A stretch of DNA of 64,000 nucleotides from Streptomyces sp. NBC_00258 (lineage in GTDB: Bacteria > Actinomycetota > Actinomycetes > Streptomycetales > Streptomycetaceae), in assembly GCF_036182465.1 (NCBI RefSeq), contig NZ_CP108081.1, forward strand, positions 1,984,001 to 2,048,000, read 5' to 3'. The notes beneath the pieces are model-generated. The model did not search any database. It was not told where the DNA came from and worked only from the letters and a program-made list of their open reading frames with translations. The position numbers and the translations under genes are program-made. This document shows, in pieces, positions 53,281-62,432 of this stretch (positions are counted from its first letter, which is position 1; the number at the start of each line of letters is the position of its first letter).

Positions 53281-54150
53281 GTGAGTCAGTTTCTGCTGGT
53301 CCTGGTCAGCGGCGTGGCCAGCGGAGCCGTGTACGGCCTCATCGGACTCGGCCTGGTCATCATCTATCGGGCCACGGACGTCGTGAACTTCGCGATGGCG
53401 TCCCTGGCGACCCTGGGCCTGTACGTGGCGGTCTCGCTCCGGGACCAGGGGGTGGCGACGGTGCTCGGCATCGTCGCGGCAGTCACCATCACCGTCGTGG
53501 CGGGCTTGCTGGTGCGCGAGACGGTGATCAGGCCGCTGGGCCAGGGACAACTGTTCTCCGCGCTGGTCGTGACGATGGGCGTGTCCCTGGTGGTCGAGAA
53601 CGTGGCCAGTTCGATCTGGGGCGACGAACCGAAGTCCTTCCCCAACCTGGTCAACGGCACGGTGAGCTGGTCGGGCGCGGCACTGCCGGTCCAGAGCCTG
53701 GTGACGATCGCCGTCGCCGCGGTGGCGATGGCCGTCGTGGGCTATCTGTTCGCCCGCACGACGCTCGGCTCCGCGATGCGCGCGGTGGCCGAGAACGCGG
53801 AAACCGCGCGCGTCGTCGGGCTCGGGGCGCAACGCCTGGCCCGGATCGCCTGGGCGCTCGGACTCGGTCTCGCCGCACTCGCCGCGTGTCTGTACGCGCC
53901 GAGGTCGGGGCTGGTGCCGACCGCGCTCGTCGCACCGCTGTTCCGCGCCTTCGCCGGGATCTTCCTGGGCGGCCTGACGAGCATGTACGGCGCTGTCGTC
54001 GGCGGACTCACGGTCGGCGTGCTGGACAACCTCGCGGCGAACTACGCCTCCGCCAGCCTCCGGGACACGTTCGTCTTCTCGTTCACTGTTCTCGTGCTGC
54101 TGATCCGCCCTCAGGGCATCTTCGGCACCCGCACCTTCCAACGGGTCTGA
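53281..54150 (+). CDS. Liv-type ABC transporter permease (LivH-like)
   Basis: The 289-residue membrane protein has about eight hydrophobic segments and the LivH landmarks GLIGLGLVIIYRATDVVNFA, RPLGQGQLFSALVVTMG and GSAMRAVAENAETARVVGL. AGGAGGGACC fixes GTG 53281. It forms the first permease half of an importer whose second permease and both ATPases follow as one protein 12 bases on. The importer family transports branched amino acids, amides, urea and also many aromatic or alicyclic acids, so the substrate is open. The unit lies under operator F. Confidence 0.92.
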   Translation: MSQFLLVLVSGVASGAVYGLIGLGLVIIYRATDVVNFAMASLATLGLYVAVSLRDQGVATVLGIVAAVTITVVAGLLVRETVIRPLGQGQLFSALVVTMGVSLVVENVASSIWGDEPKSFPNLVNGTVSWSGAALPVQSLVTIAVAAVAMAVVGYLFARTTLGSAMRAVAENAETARVVGLGAQRLARIAWALGLGLAALAACLYAPRSGLVPTALVAPLFRAFAGIFLGGLTSMYGAVVGGLTVGVLDNLAANYASASLRDTFVFSFTVLVLLIRPQGIFGTRTFQRV

Positions 54151-54162
54151 GGGGTCGTATCC

Positions 54163-56670
54163 ATGGTCTTCAACCGTTCCCTCCTCGCGAAGGCGGCGCT
54201 CGGGCCCGCCGTCGGCGCGGTGCTCATGGCCTTCATGGCCTCCGGCGCGATCCCCGCCTACCAGATGTACTCGGTGGCACTCGCCGCCGTGTACACGATC
54301 GTGGTGCTGTCGGTCGGCCTGCTGGCCGGCTGGTCCGGCATCTGGTCGGTGGGCCATCCGGCGTTCTTCGCCATCGGCGCCTACTTCGCCGCGTACGGCA
54401 GCGGTCACGGCTGGTCGCTGGAGACGGTGGTCCTGGGAGCAGTGGTCACCGGAACCGTCCTCGGCGCCTTCCTCGGGTACGCGGGTGCCAGGTTCTCGAT
54501 GCTCTACATCGCCCTGCTGACACTCGCCTTCACCATGGTGACGCTGGAACTGGTCAACCGCTGGAGCAGCGTGACCGGCGGCGACCAGGGGGTCGCGGTG
54601 CTCCAACTGCGCAGCTCCCTGGGCCTGGGCACTCTCGCGGGCGGCAGCACCGAGTCTCAGTACCTCGCGGTCGGCGCCGCGGCCGTGGTGCTCGCGCTGG
54701 CGGTACCGGCCGCCGCGTCCGGACTGCGGATGCGGCTGGTGGCCGCGAAATCACATCCCCTGGCGGCCCGTACGATCGGCATCGCGCCCGAGGCGCAGTC
54801 GGCGCTGGCGTTCGCGGTGAGCGCCGCGTTCACCACCTTCGCGGGCGTGCTGCTCGGGCTCATCACCGGGTTCGTCAGCCCGGACCCGTTCTCCCTCAAC
54901 CTCGGCATCGCGCTCATCGCGGCGTGCGTGCTGGGCGGGGTCGGAACCATCATCGGCGCGGTGGCCGGCGGCGCCTATCTGACCTGGAACCCCTCGCTCT
55001 CGTCCGCGGTGGGACTCCCCCAGCCGGTCGTGCAGGGCCTCGTGCTGATCGGGGTGCTGCTGTTCCTGCCCGGCGGAGTGGTGCCGTTCCTCAGCGCGCC
55101 CCTGCGATCGGTGCTGGGGCGTGTGTGGCGGCGACGGGCACCCACGCCCCCGAAGCCGGCCCCTGCCGTCGACCTCGCGCCGCGGCAACCGGCCGCCGCC
55201 ACGGGTGAAGCCGCCGTCGTACTGCGCCTGGAGCACGTGTCGGTCGCGTACGGCGGGCTGAAGGCACTGGAGGATGCCTCGGTGTCGCTGCGGCAGGACG
55301 AGGTCCTGGCCGTGATCGGTCCCAACGGGGCGGGAAAGACGACCCTGTTGAACGCGGTGTCGGGACTGACCGGCAACGGCCGGGTGAGCGGGACGGTCGA
55401 GTTCGCGGGCAGTTCCCTGCTCAAGGCGCGGGCCACCGCGCGGCGCCGGCTGGGCATCGGCCGTACCTTCCAGCACGCGGAGGTGTTCTCCGAACTCACT
55501 GTCACCGAGAACGTGTTGTGCACGCGCCGCTGGATCACCGCCCGGGACCGGGCCGACGTCGCGCGGCTGCTCGACTCGGTCGGCCTCGCCGACGTGGCCG
55601 ACCGACGGCCCGCAGAGCTGCCGTTCGGGCTGCAGAAGCGCCTGGACCTCGCCCGCGCGATGGCCGAGGAACCGAAACTCCTGGTGCTGGACGAGCCGTT
55701 CGGCGGCCTCGACGCCGGTGAACGGGCACTGCTGGCACAGCAGATCAGGCGGCTGCACGCACAGGGCACCGCCGTGCTGGTCATCGACCACGTCCTGGAC
55801 GACCTGTTCTCCGTCGCGCACCGGGTGCTGGCCTTCGACTTCGGCCGCACCATCGGCGAGGGCACCCCGGACACCGTGCTGGACAACCCCGAGGTGCGGT
55901 CGTCGTACCTGGGTACGGTCGGCGGCCGGGCCGAGCTGCCCGAGCGGGTCGGTGAGCGGAGCGTGCTACGGCTGAGCGGGGTCGGTCACACCTACGGCGG
56001 CGTGGTCGCGCTGCGGGACGTGGACCTCGACGTACGCGAAGGGGTCGTGCTCGGGATCGCCGGGGCCAACGGCGCCGGGAAGAGCACCCTCGCCGGGATC
56101 CTGCACGGTTCGCTGAAGCCCGCGCGCGGGAGCAGGGAGACGGGCGGAACCGTCCGTACCAGCCTGGCGCCCGAGGGACGGGCCCTGTTCAAGACGCTGT
56201 CGCTTCGGGAGAACCTCGAAGTGGCGGCCTACGCGGCGGGCATCACCGGGGCCCCGCTGCGCGAGCGCCTCGCGGAGACCACCGAGTGGCTGCCGCCGCG
56301 GCTGCGCGACCGCATGTCCGTGCCGGCCGCCGGACTGTCGGGCGGGGAGCAGCAGATGCTCGCCATCGCCCGCGCCCTGATCGTCGAGCCCGACGTCCTG
56401 ATCGTCGACGAGCCGGCGCTCGGGCTCGCTCCCGCGCTGGTCGACGAGGTGTACGACCGGCTGGTGCGACTGGCCCACGACGGCCTGACGGTCGTTCTGC
56501 TGGAGCAGCTGCTCAGCCGTGCCATGTCCGTCTGCCACGAGGTGGCCGTGCTGCACGAGGGGTCGGTCGCCGCTCAGGGGCGGCCCGGGGACCCGTCGTT
56601 CGCCGCCCTCGCCGAAGCGGCGTACTTCAGCGGCGCCCGGGAGACCGCCGCGACCACCGCTCGACTGTGA
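54163..56670 (+). CDS. LivM-LivG-LivF fused permease and double ATPase
   Basis: The 835-residue polypeptide joins three transporter subunits. Residues about 1-330 are a LivM-type permease (LLAGWSGIWSVGHPAFFAIG, GGVGTIIGAVAGGAYLTW). Residues about 350-585 are a LivG-type ATPase with GPNGAGKTTL near 386, LPFGLQKRLDLARAM near 486 and LVLDEPFGGLD near 506. Residues about 605-825 are a LivF-type ATPase with GANGAGKSTL near 634, LSGGEQQMLAIARAL near 725 and VDEPALGLAP near 747. In the last domain the stretch from the Walker A loop to PEGR is about 12 residues shorter than in E. coli LivF. The fusion fixes the two ATPases to one permease. The lipoprotein gene follows after 45 bases. Confidence 0.92.
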   Translation: MVFNRSLLAKAALGPAVGAVLMAFMASGAIPAYQMYSVALAAVYTIVVLSVGLLAGWSGIWSVGHPAFFAIGAYFAAYGSGHGWSLETVVLGAVVTGTVLGAFLGYAGARFSMLYIALLTLAFTMVTLELVNRWSSVTGGDQGVAVLQLRSSLGLGTLAGGSTESQYLAVGAAAVVLALAVPAAASGLRMRLVAAKSHPLAARTIGIAPEAQSALAFAVSAAFTTFAGVLLGLITGFVSPDPFSLNLGIALIAACVLGGVGTIIGAVAGGAYLTWNPSLSSAVGLPQPVVQGLVLIGVLLFLPGGVVPFLSAPLRSVLGRVWRRRAPTPPKPAPAVDLAPRQPAAATGEAAVVLRLEHVSVAYGGLKALEDASVSLRQDEVLAVIGPNGAGKTTLLNAVSGLTGNGRVSGTVEFAGSSLLKARATARRRLGIGRTFQHAEVFSELTVTENVLCTRRWITARDRADVARLLDSVGLADVADRRPAELPFGLQKRLDLARAMAEEPKLLVLDEPFGGLDAGERALLAQQIRRLHAQGTAVLVIDHVLDDLFSVAHRVLAFDFGRTIGEGTPDTVLDNPEVRSSYLGTVGGRAELPERVGERSVLRLSGVGHTYGGVVALRDVDLDVREGVVLGIAGANGAGKSTLAGILHGSLKPARGSRETGGTVRTSLAPEGRALFKTLSLRENLEVAAYAAGITGAPLRERLAETTEWLPPRLRDRMSVPAAGLSGGEQQMLAIARALIVEPDVLIVDEPALGLAPALVDEVYDRLVRLAHDGLTVVLLEQLLSRAMSVCHEVAVLHEGSVAAQGRPGDPSFAALAEAAYFSGARETAATTARL

Positions 56671-56688
56671 AACGAACTGAACTCATGT
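56670..56688. promoter_or_regulatory. regulon operator G, weaker member
   Basis: AAACGAA-CTGAA-CTCATGT overlaps the stop codon of the LivM-G-F gene and is the weakest of the seven sites, with mismatches in both arms. It lies just upstream of the binding-protein gene. Confidence 0.45.
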
Positions 56689-56705
56689 TGTGAACTGTTG
56701 TGAAC
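56686..56705. repeat. perfect tandem duplication of TGTTGTGAAC
   Basis: Two adjacent identical 10-mers lie in front of the binding-protein gene, overlapping the weak operator G. They resemble paired half-sites one helical turn apart. Confidence 0.7.
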
Positions 56706-56715
56706 GAGGTGGACC

Positions 56716-57924
56716 GTGTTCCGGACAATGAGAAAATTCCGCCGCGCCGCGGGAACGACGGCCGTCCTGGCCGTGGTGGCGCTGACCGCCAACGCGTGCG
56801 CGGACCAGGAATCCGCAGGAGCCGGCGGCAACTCGTCGGAGATCCATATCGGGGCGTGGCTCCCGACGACCGGCGCCACCGCCTCGTACGGTGTGCCGCA
56901 AAGGGCTGGCGCCGAGGCGTACTTCAAGATGATCAACGCATCCGGGGGCATCAACGGCCGCAAGGTCCGATGGACCGTCAAGGACAACGCGGCCGACCCT
57001 CAGCAGACCGTGCAGATCGCACGCGAACTCGTCGGCCAGGACAAGGTCGTGGCCATCGTGAACGCGAACGGCACCTCCCAGGCGGAGGCGGCCTTCCCGT
57101 TCGTCCTCAACCAGTCCAAGGTTCCGGTTCTCAACGAGGTGGGCGGCAACGAGTCCTGGTACGAGCCACCGCGCCCCGGCCTGTTCGGCACCCAGACCCT
57201 CTACGAGGACCAGGCCGCGGCGATCGCCGCGTGGACGGTGCAGGACGGTGCGAAGAAGGTCCTCGTCGTCCACAGTGACCCGGCCGCGTTCGTGAACGTG
57301 GCCAAGCAGGTCGAGCCCGTCGCCAAGAAGGTGGACCCCTCGGTCGAGGTCGACCGGCTGACGGTCAAGTACCAGACCACCGACTACACCCCGGTGATCA
57401 GCAAGGTGAAGGCCGCGAAGACCCAGGCGGTGATCCTCATCCTCACGTCCCCCGAGGCCGCCGCCTTCCTGAAGGAGGCCAAGCTGCAAGGGCTGTCCCT
57501 GCCCACGTACGCCTACGCACCCGTCGCCGCGGAGTCGACCGTCTCCCTCGCCAAGGACGCGGCCGAGGGGCTCAAGGCAGTACAGCTGGTCAAGGCGCCC
57601 TCCGACTCCGACCCCGCGGTGAAGGAGTTCCGGACCGCGATGGCCAAGTACGAGCCCAAGCAGCCCGCCGGATTCCTCGCGCTGTGGGGCTGGAGCAACG
57701 CGAAGGTGTTCGCGGAGATCGCGAAGACCATCAAGGGCCCCGTCACGGCCGACGCGCTCGACAAGGCGTACGAGAAGGCGACGAAGGTGGACACGGGGGT
57801 GTCGCCGGTCATGAACTTCAGCCCGAGCAACCACCTCGGCACCCGCAGCGTGCAGCGAGTGGTCGTGAAGGACGGGGTCTGGACGTCCGAGGGCGACTTC
57901 TACACGCCGCCGAAGCGCGGCTGA
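56716..57924 (+). CDS. Liv-type substrate-binding lipoprotein
   Basis: The 402-residue binding protein is the ligand receptor of the neighbouring importer. An N-terminal Arg-rich signal is followed by the lipobox-like ALTANAC, so it is probably lipid-anchored. The mature part is a type 1 periplasmic-binding fold (GAWLPTTGATASYGVPQRAG, VNANGTSQAEAAFPFVLNQ, VLVVHSDPAAFVNV). It starts at GTG with GAGGTGG upstream; ATG 56728 is a possible alternative. It follows the fused transporter gene. Confidence 0.92.
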   Translation: MFRTMRKFRRAAGTTAVLAVVALTANACADQESAGAGGNSSEIHIGAWLPTTGATASYGVPQRAGAEAYFKMINASGGINGRKVRWTVKDNAADPQQTVQIARELVGQDKVVAIVNANGTSQAEAAFPFVLNQSKVPVLNEVGGNESWYEPPRPGLFGTQTLYEDQAAAIAAWTVQDGAKKVLVVHSDPAAFVNVAKQVEPVAKKVDPSVEVDRLTVKYQTTDYTPVISKVKAAKTQAVILILTSPEAAAFLKEAKLQGLSLPTYAYAPVAAESTVSLAKDAAEGLKAVQLVKAPSDSDPAVKEFRTAMAKYEPKQPAGFLALWGWSNAKVFAEIAKTIKGPVTADALDKAYEKATKVDTGVSPVMNFSPSNHLGTRSVQRVVVKDGVWTSEGDFYTPPKRG

Positions 57925-57994
57925 GCCTGCCCGGGGCTTCTGCCGGGCCGGGGTCGGCGGGCTCCGCAGGACAGGGCCCGGTGCCGCGCGTTGA

Positions 57995-59623
57995 ATGGTG
58001 TGTATGGGTGTTCGGCGACGGACGAGGCACCACGGAAGCACGGCGGTGACAGCGGCCGCCGTGGCCTCCCTCCTCACAGCCGGCTTCACCGCCACTCCGT
58101 CCGCCGCGGCACCGGCGGCCGATCCGCCGCCCCAGCCGCCACCTCGGCTCACGCAGGCGAAGGTGGACGACGCCGTGGACCGGCTCGACGGGATCGTGCG
58201 GGACGGGATGAAGGAGACGGGCGTTCCTGGTGTCGCCGTGGCCGTGGTCTACAGGGACCAGGTTGTCCACCTGAAGGGCTTCGGGGAGCGACGGGTGGGA
58301 CAGTCCGGGGACGTCGGATCGGACACCGTCTTCCAGCTGGCGTCCCTCTCCAAGCCGCTCGCCTCGACCGTCGTCGCGGGTGCGGTAGGCGACAAGGTCA
58401 TCACCTGGGACGACCCGGTGGCCGAGCACCTTCCCGGCTTCGCGCTCAAGGACCGCTGGGTCGGTGACCACGTCACGGTCGCCGATCTCCTCTCGCACCG
58501 CAGCGGGCTCCCCGACCACGCCGGGGACCTGCTCGAGGACCTCGGCTACGACAGGACGTACATCCTGGACCATCTGCGGGAGGAGCCGCTCACGCCGTTC
58601 CGGGCCAGTTACGCGTACACCAACTACGGCGTCACGGCGGCGGGCCAGGCGGTCGCGAACGCCAAGGACACCACCTGGGAGAAGCTCGCGGAGGACACGC
58701 TCTACTCCCCCGCCGGCATGAACTCCACCAGCTCCCTCTTCGCCGACTACGACAAGGCGACGGACAAGGCGGCCACACATGTGAAGGACGCGGACGGGAC
58801 CTGGGAGGCGAAGTACGTGCGGGACGCCGACGCCCAGGCGCCCGCGGGTGGCGCGAGTTCCACCGCGAGCGACATGGCCACCTGGCTGCGGCTCCAGCTC
58901 GCCGACGGAAAGCTGGGCGGGAAGCAGATCGTCCCCGCCGACCAGCTGGAGCGCACCCACCTGCCCGAGATCGTCTCCAGCCCGCCGCAGGCTCCTGCCG
59001 GCCGCGCCGGTTTCTACGGCCTCGGCTGGAATGTCAACTACGACGACCAGGGGCGGCTGCGCCTCAGCCACTCCGGCGCCTTCGAACTCGGCGCCAACAC
59101 TAACGTGACGATGCTGCCCGGCGAGGAACTCGGCATCGCCGTCCTGACCAACGGGGCGCCGGTGGGGCTCGCCGACTCGGTCGCGCTCGACTTCTTCGAC
59201 ATCGCCCAGCAGGGCGAACCCACCACCGACTGGCTGGCCCTGGTCGACAAGGTGTACCAGCAGCAGTTGGACGCCGACCGCTCCGCCACCGACTACACCG
59301 AGCCCCCGGAGAACGCGGCCGCCGCCCGGTCCGACGACACGTACACGGGCACGTACGAGAACGACTACTACGGTCCGCTGACCGTGACGGCCGTGGACGG
59401 CGAACTCACCATGAGCCTGGGTCCGAAGCCGACGGCGTTCCGGCTCACCCACTTCGACGGCGACACGTTCAGCTTCCGGACGGCCGGGGAGAACGCGACC
59501 GGTCTGTCCGGCGTCACGTTCGACGTCGGTTCGGGCTCGGACAACGCGGGCGGCTCGAAGGCGTCGAAGGTGACCGTCGAGGCCTTCGACGAGAACGGCC
59601 TGGGCACCTTCACCCGCCCCTGA
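57995..59623 (+). CDS. secreted beta-lactamase-fold serine hydrolase
   Basis: The 542-residue exported enzyme has a signal peptide (Arg-rich start, then AAAVASLLTAGFTATPSAAA) and a class C/esterase-type domain: LASLSK gives Ser117-x-x-Lys120, SYAYTNYG gives the Tyr-x-Asn motif and LSHSGAFELG the His-Ser-Gly triad. A C-terminal beta domain (DDTYTGTYENDYYGPLTVT) follows. These proteins act as D-aminopeptidases, esterases or penicillin-binding relatives. The start is uncertain: ATG 58004 is in frame, and neither has a ribosome site. Its end overlaps the end of the convergent dehydrogenase gene by 14 bases. The N-terminal Pro run precedes the domain. Confidence 0.9.
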   Translation: MVCMGVRRRTRHHGSTAVTAAAVASLLTAGFTATPSAAAPAADPPPQPPPRLTQAKVDDAVDRLDGIVRDGMKETGVPGVAVAVVYRDQVVHLKGFGERRVGQSGDVGSDTVFQLASLSKPLASTVVAGAVGDKVITWDDPVAEHLPGFALKDRWVGDHVTVADLLSHRSGLPDHAGDLLEDLGYDRTYILDHLREEPLTPFRASYAYTNYGVTAAGQAVANAKDTTWEKLAEDTLYSPAGMNSTSSLFADYDKATDKAATHVKDADGTWEAKYVRDADAQAPAGGASSTASDMATWLRLQLADGKLGGKQIVPADQLERTHLPEIVSSPPQAPAGRAGFYGLGWNVNYDDQGRLRLSHSGAFELGANTNVTMLPGEELGIAVLTNGAPVGLADSVALDFFDIAQQGEPTTDWLALVDKVYQQQLDADRSATDYTEPPENAAAARSDDTYTGTYENDYYGPLTVTAVDGELTMSLGPKPTAFRLTHFDGDTFSFRTAGENATGLSGVTFDVGSGSDNAGGSKASKVTVEAFDENGLGTFTRP

Positions 59624-60590
59624 CCTCCCGTACATAGCCGCGTGCCTTGTCCACCACGTTGCGCAGTTCCCTGCCCTCGGCCCTGCGGGTCAGGTTGTCG
59701 AGGAACAGGTCCGCGAGGTCGTCGCGCCAGCCGGTGACCTCACCGGCCGTGTGCGGGGAGACGATGACACCGGGCAGGTCCCACAGGGGTGAAGCGGCGG
59801 GCAGGGGCTCGTGGGCGAAGACGTCCAGGGCCGCTCCGGCCAGGCGGCCGTCGGTGAGGTGCCGGACGAGCGCCTCCTCGTCGACGAGTCCGCCCCGGCC
59901 CACGTTCACGAGCCGCGCGCCGGGCTTCATCGACGTGAGCACGGACGCGTCGACCATGCCCCGGGTGGCCGCCGTGAGGGGAGCCGCGAGCACCACGTAG
60001 TCCGCCGCGGCCAGGGCGGGGCGCAGCCCTGAGAGGGCGTGCACCGTGCCGAAGTCGGGGTCCTCCACACACTCCGTACGTCCTACGGCGCTCACCCGCA
60101 TCCCGACGGCGCGGAGCATGCGGGCCACGGCACGGCCGATGGGGCCCGTGCCCCACACGAGGACGGTCCGTCCGTCGATGCGTTCGCTGTCCCGGGGCCG
60201 CCACTCGCGGCGCCGCTGGTGTTCCCAGGTGCCCGGGAAGTCCTTCGCCAGGGCCAGGATCAGGCCGAGTACGTACTCGGCGATGGGCCGGTCGTAGACG
60301 CCGCGCGAGTTGGTCAGCACCACCCGGGGGTTGTCGACCAGGGCCGGGAAGAGCAGTGAGTCGACACCGGCGGCGGCCACATGCACCCAGCCGGGCGCGC
60401 TCGACGGGTCCTCGGGCCAGGCCGCCTCGACCGCCGGAGTGATCGAGTGCCAGCAGAGCAGGGCGTCCGCTCCGGGCAGGAGGTGCGGCAGTTCCTCTTC
60501 GGTGGCGTACACCGTGTCCGCGAGGCTTTCGATGCCGGCGGCGTTGTGCGGGAGGATGCCGCGGTGCAGGACGACGAGCCGGTCAGCCAA
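59610..60590 (-). CDS. D-2-hydroxyacid dehydrogenase
   Basis: The 326-residue NAD(P)-dependent enzyme reduces a 2-keto acid. GTGPIGRAVARML is the cofactor turn, and the catalytic triad appears as NVGRGGLVDEEAL (Arg), ALDVFAHEPLP (Glu) and VSPHTAGEV (His). The TTG at 60590 is preferred because GGGAGAA lies five to six bases upstream. Its stop lies inside the end of the convergent serine hydrolase gene. No operon partner is on this strand. Confidence 0.88.
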   Translation of the reverse strand: MADRLVVLHRGILPHNAAGIESLADTVYATEEELPHLLPGADALLCWHSITPAVEAAWPEDPSSAPGWVHVAAAGVDSLLFPALVDNPRVVLTNSRGVYDRPIAEYVLGLILALAKDFPGTWEHQRRREWRPRDSERIDGRTVLVWGTGPIGRAVARMLRAVGMRVSAVGRTECVEDPDFGTVHALSGLRPALAAADYVVLAAPLTAATRGMVDASVLTSMKPGARLVNVGRGGLVDEEALVRHLTDGRLAGAALDVFAHEPLPAASPLWDLPGVIVSPHTAGEVTGWRDDLADLFLDNLTRRAEGRELRNVVDKARGYVREVRGG

Positions 60591-61012
60591 GGCGGTTCTC
60601 CCACGGCGTGAGACGGTGCGGGGCGGCTGGTACGAGGTACCGCTCCCACCCTCCGGGGGACGTGGCGGAAGGGTCAACGGCCACGGTGTTCTCCCGGGAC
60701 GGCCGCTGTGGACGGTGTGTCAACCGGTCGGCGGCCACGGAACACACTGTCCACCCGCCGTCTCCCAAGAGAACACCATGTTCATTGACGGTGGATCCGC
60801 GCTGAACCAGGGTGATGGCCAACCCCGGACCGCTTCGCCCGGTCACCCCGGTGACGACCGGTCCGCACCGCGTACAGCGCTGTGCGCCTTCCCCCTAAAG
60901 AATCCCCCCCCACCCCCGCTTTCCAATGCTTGACGTACGAAGCCTCCTTCGCCCGGTCCCCCTGCCGGCGCGCGTCCCCCCTCGCCTTCCCGCGTCCCCA
61001 GGAGCCTCAAGC
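60591..61012. other. intergenic region with an inverted-repeat element
   Basis: About 420 bases separate the divergent dehydrogenase and MFS genes. The notable part is the 117-bp inverted repeat at 60673-60789. Otherwise there are only short G/C runs such as the C tract at 60903-60917 and no coding frame with a ribosome site. Confidence 0.5.
60673..60789. repeat. 117-bp imperfect inverted repeat element
   Basis: Two 48-base arms (60673-60720 and 60742-60789) match at about 33 of 48 positions around a 21-base centre. The outermost GTCAA and the block GGTGTTCTC, and the inner GTGGAC-GTGTGT, are the conserved parts. This could be a miniature transposable element remnant, a large RNA hairpin in the leader of either gene, or a double regulatory site. 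Confidence 0.65.
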
Positions 61013-62368
61013 ATGTCCCTGACCTCATCAACCACCGGCGGGGCCTCGTCGCTCGACGACGCGCCCGTCAGTTCCTTCCACCGCCGGATCATGGTGGTCG
61101 CCATGGGCGGCCCCTTCTGCGACGGCTATCTGCTCGGAGTGATGGGCGTCGCCCTCGGCCTCATCACGCCCGCACTCGCCCTCGACACCCTGTGGACGGG
61201 CCTGATAGCCGCCTCCGTCCTGGTCGGCGTGTTCATCGGCGGCGCGGTCTTCGGCCCCATCACCGACCGGGTCGGCCGCCATCTGATGTACGTCCTCAAC
61301 CTGGCGACCTTCGTGGTCTTCTCGGCGCTCCAGTTCTTCGTCACCGAGGCCTGGCAGCTGCTGGTGCTGCGGCTGCTCATCGGTATCGCGATCGGCGCCG
61401 ACTACCCCATCGCCTCCGCCCTCACCACCGAGCTGGTGCCCCGCCGGATGCGCGGCCCGGCCCTGTCCGGCCTGGTCCTCGCGTGGTGGGTCGGGTACGG
61501 CGTGAGCTACTGGGTGGGCTGGGCACTGACCGGCCTCGGTGACGACTCCTGGCGCTGGATGCTGGCCTCCGGCACGGTCCCCGCGCTCATCTTCCTCTTC
61601 ATGCGGGCCGGCATCCCCGAGTCCCCGCGCTGGCTGGCCTCGCGCGGACGCATGGACGAGGCGAAGGCGGTCGTCCGCAAACACCTCGGCCAGGAGGTCA
61701 GCGACGAGGAGCTGCTCGCGGAGGGCCGCCAGGAAAAGCGGGGCGGTTCCGGGCTCGGCAATCTCGTCGAGATCTTCAAACGCGGCTACACCGTCCCCGT
61801 CGTGTTCTGTTCCGTGTTCTGGATCTGTCAGGTCGCGCCCGCCTTCGCGGTCCGCTCCTTCCAGCCGCAGATGCTGTCCGCGTTCGGCGTGGGGAGCACA
61901 TACGGCGCCAGCGCGCTGATCACCACCATCGCGGTGGCCGGCATCGGGCTCGGCCTCGTGGTCGTCAACCGGATCGGCCGCCGCTCGCTCCTGATCAGCA
62001 GCTTCGTGTGCATCAACGTCTCGCTGATCGCGCTGGCGGTGCTGCCGCTGCACTGGGCCTTCGTGGTGGTGGCCCTGTTCGCCGCCTTCCAGTTCTTCGA
62101 GGCCGCGGGCAGCGGGCTGCAGTTCGTCTACCCGAGCGAACTGTTCCCGACCGACCTGCGGGCCACAGGCGTGGGCATCGCCACCGCCATGAGCCGCGTG
62201 GGCTCCGCCTCCTCCACGTTCCTCCTGCCGATCGCCGCCGAGGACCTGGGCGTACGCGGCACGCTGGGCATCGCCGTGGCGATCACGCTGGTGGGACTCG
62301 TCGTCTCCTACTTCCTCGCCCCCGAGACCAAGGACCTGGGCCTGACCGAGGCCAGCAGGCGCTCCTGA
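61013..62368 (+). CDS. MFS transporter (metabolite:proton symporter type)
   Basis: The 451-residue transporter has 12 predicted membrane segments and signatures of the sugar/aromatic-acid symporter branch: DRVGRH after helix 2, ELVPRRMRGPALSG, AGIPESPRWLASRGR after helix 6 and VVNRIGRRSLLISS. A hydrophilic N-terminus of about 25 residues precedes helix 1. CAGGAG lies about nine bases before the ATG. It starts an operon with a HAD hydrolase (64 bases on) and a flavin oxidoreductase, suggesting uptake of an amine or organic acid. Confidence 0.9.
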   Translation: MSLTSSTTGGASSLDDAPVSSFHRRIMVVAMGGPFCDGYLLGVMGVALGLITPALALDTLWTGLIAASVLVGVFIGGAVFGPITDRVGRHLMYVLNLATFVVFSALQFFVTEAWQLLVLRLLIGIAIGADYPIASALTTELVPRRMRGPALSGLVLAWWVGYGVSYWVGWALTGLGDDSWRWMLASGTVPALIFLFMRAGIPESPRWLASRGRMDEAKAVVRKHLGQEVSDEELLAEGRQEKRGGSGLGNLVEIFKRGYTVPVVFCSVFWICQVAPAFAVRSFQPQMLSAFGVGSTYGASALITTIAVAGIGLGLVVVNRIGRRSLLISSFVCINVSLIALAVLPLHWAFVVVALFAAFQFFEAAGSGLQFVYPSELFPTDLRATGVGIATAMSRVGSASSTFLLPIAAEDLGVRGTLGIAVAITLVGLVVSYFLAPETKDLGLTEASRRS

Positions 62369-62432
62369 ACCCGCCCACCCCGTTCCCACCCTTCTCGCCT
62401 CAACCCCCGCCCCACACAGAGGAGTTCACTCC

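Noticed and set aside
60583..60846. Small frames on both strands across the inverted-repeat element
   Set aside because: They are explained by the repeat itself, differ from known proteins, and lack ribosome sites.
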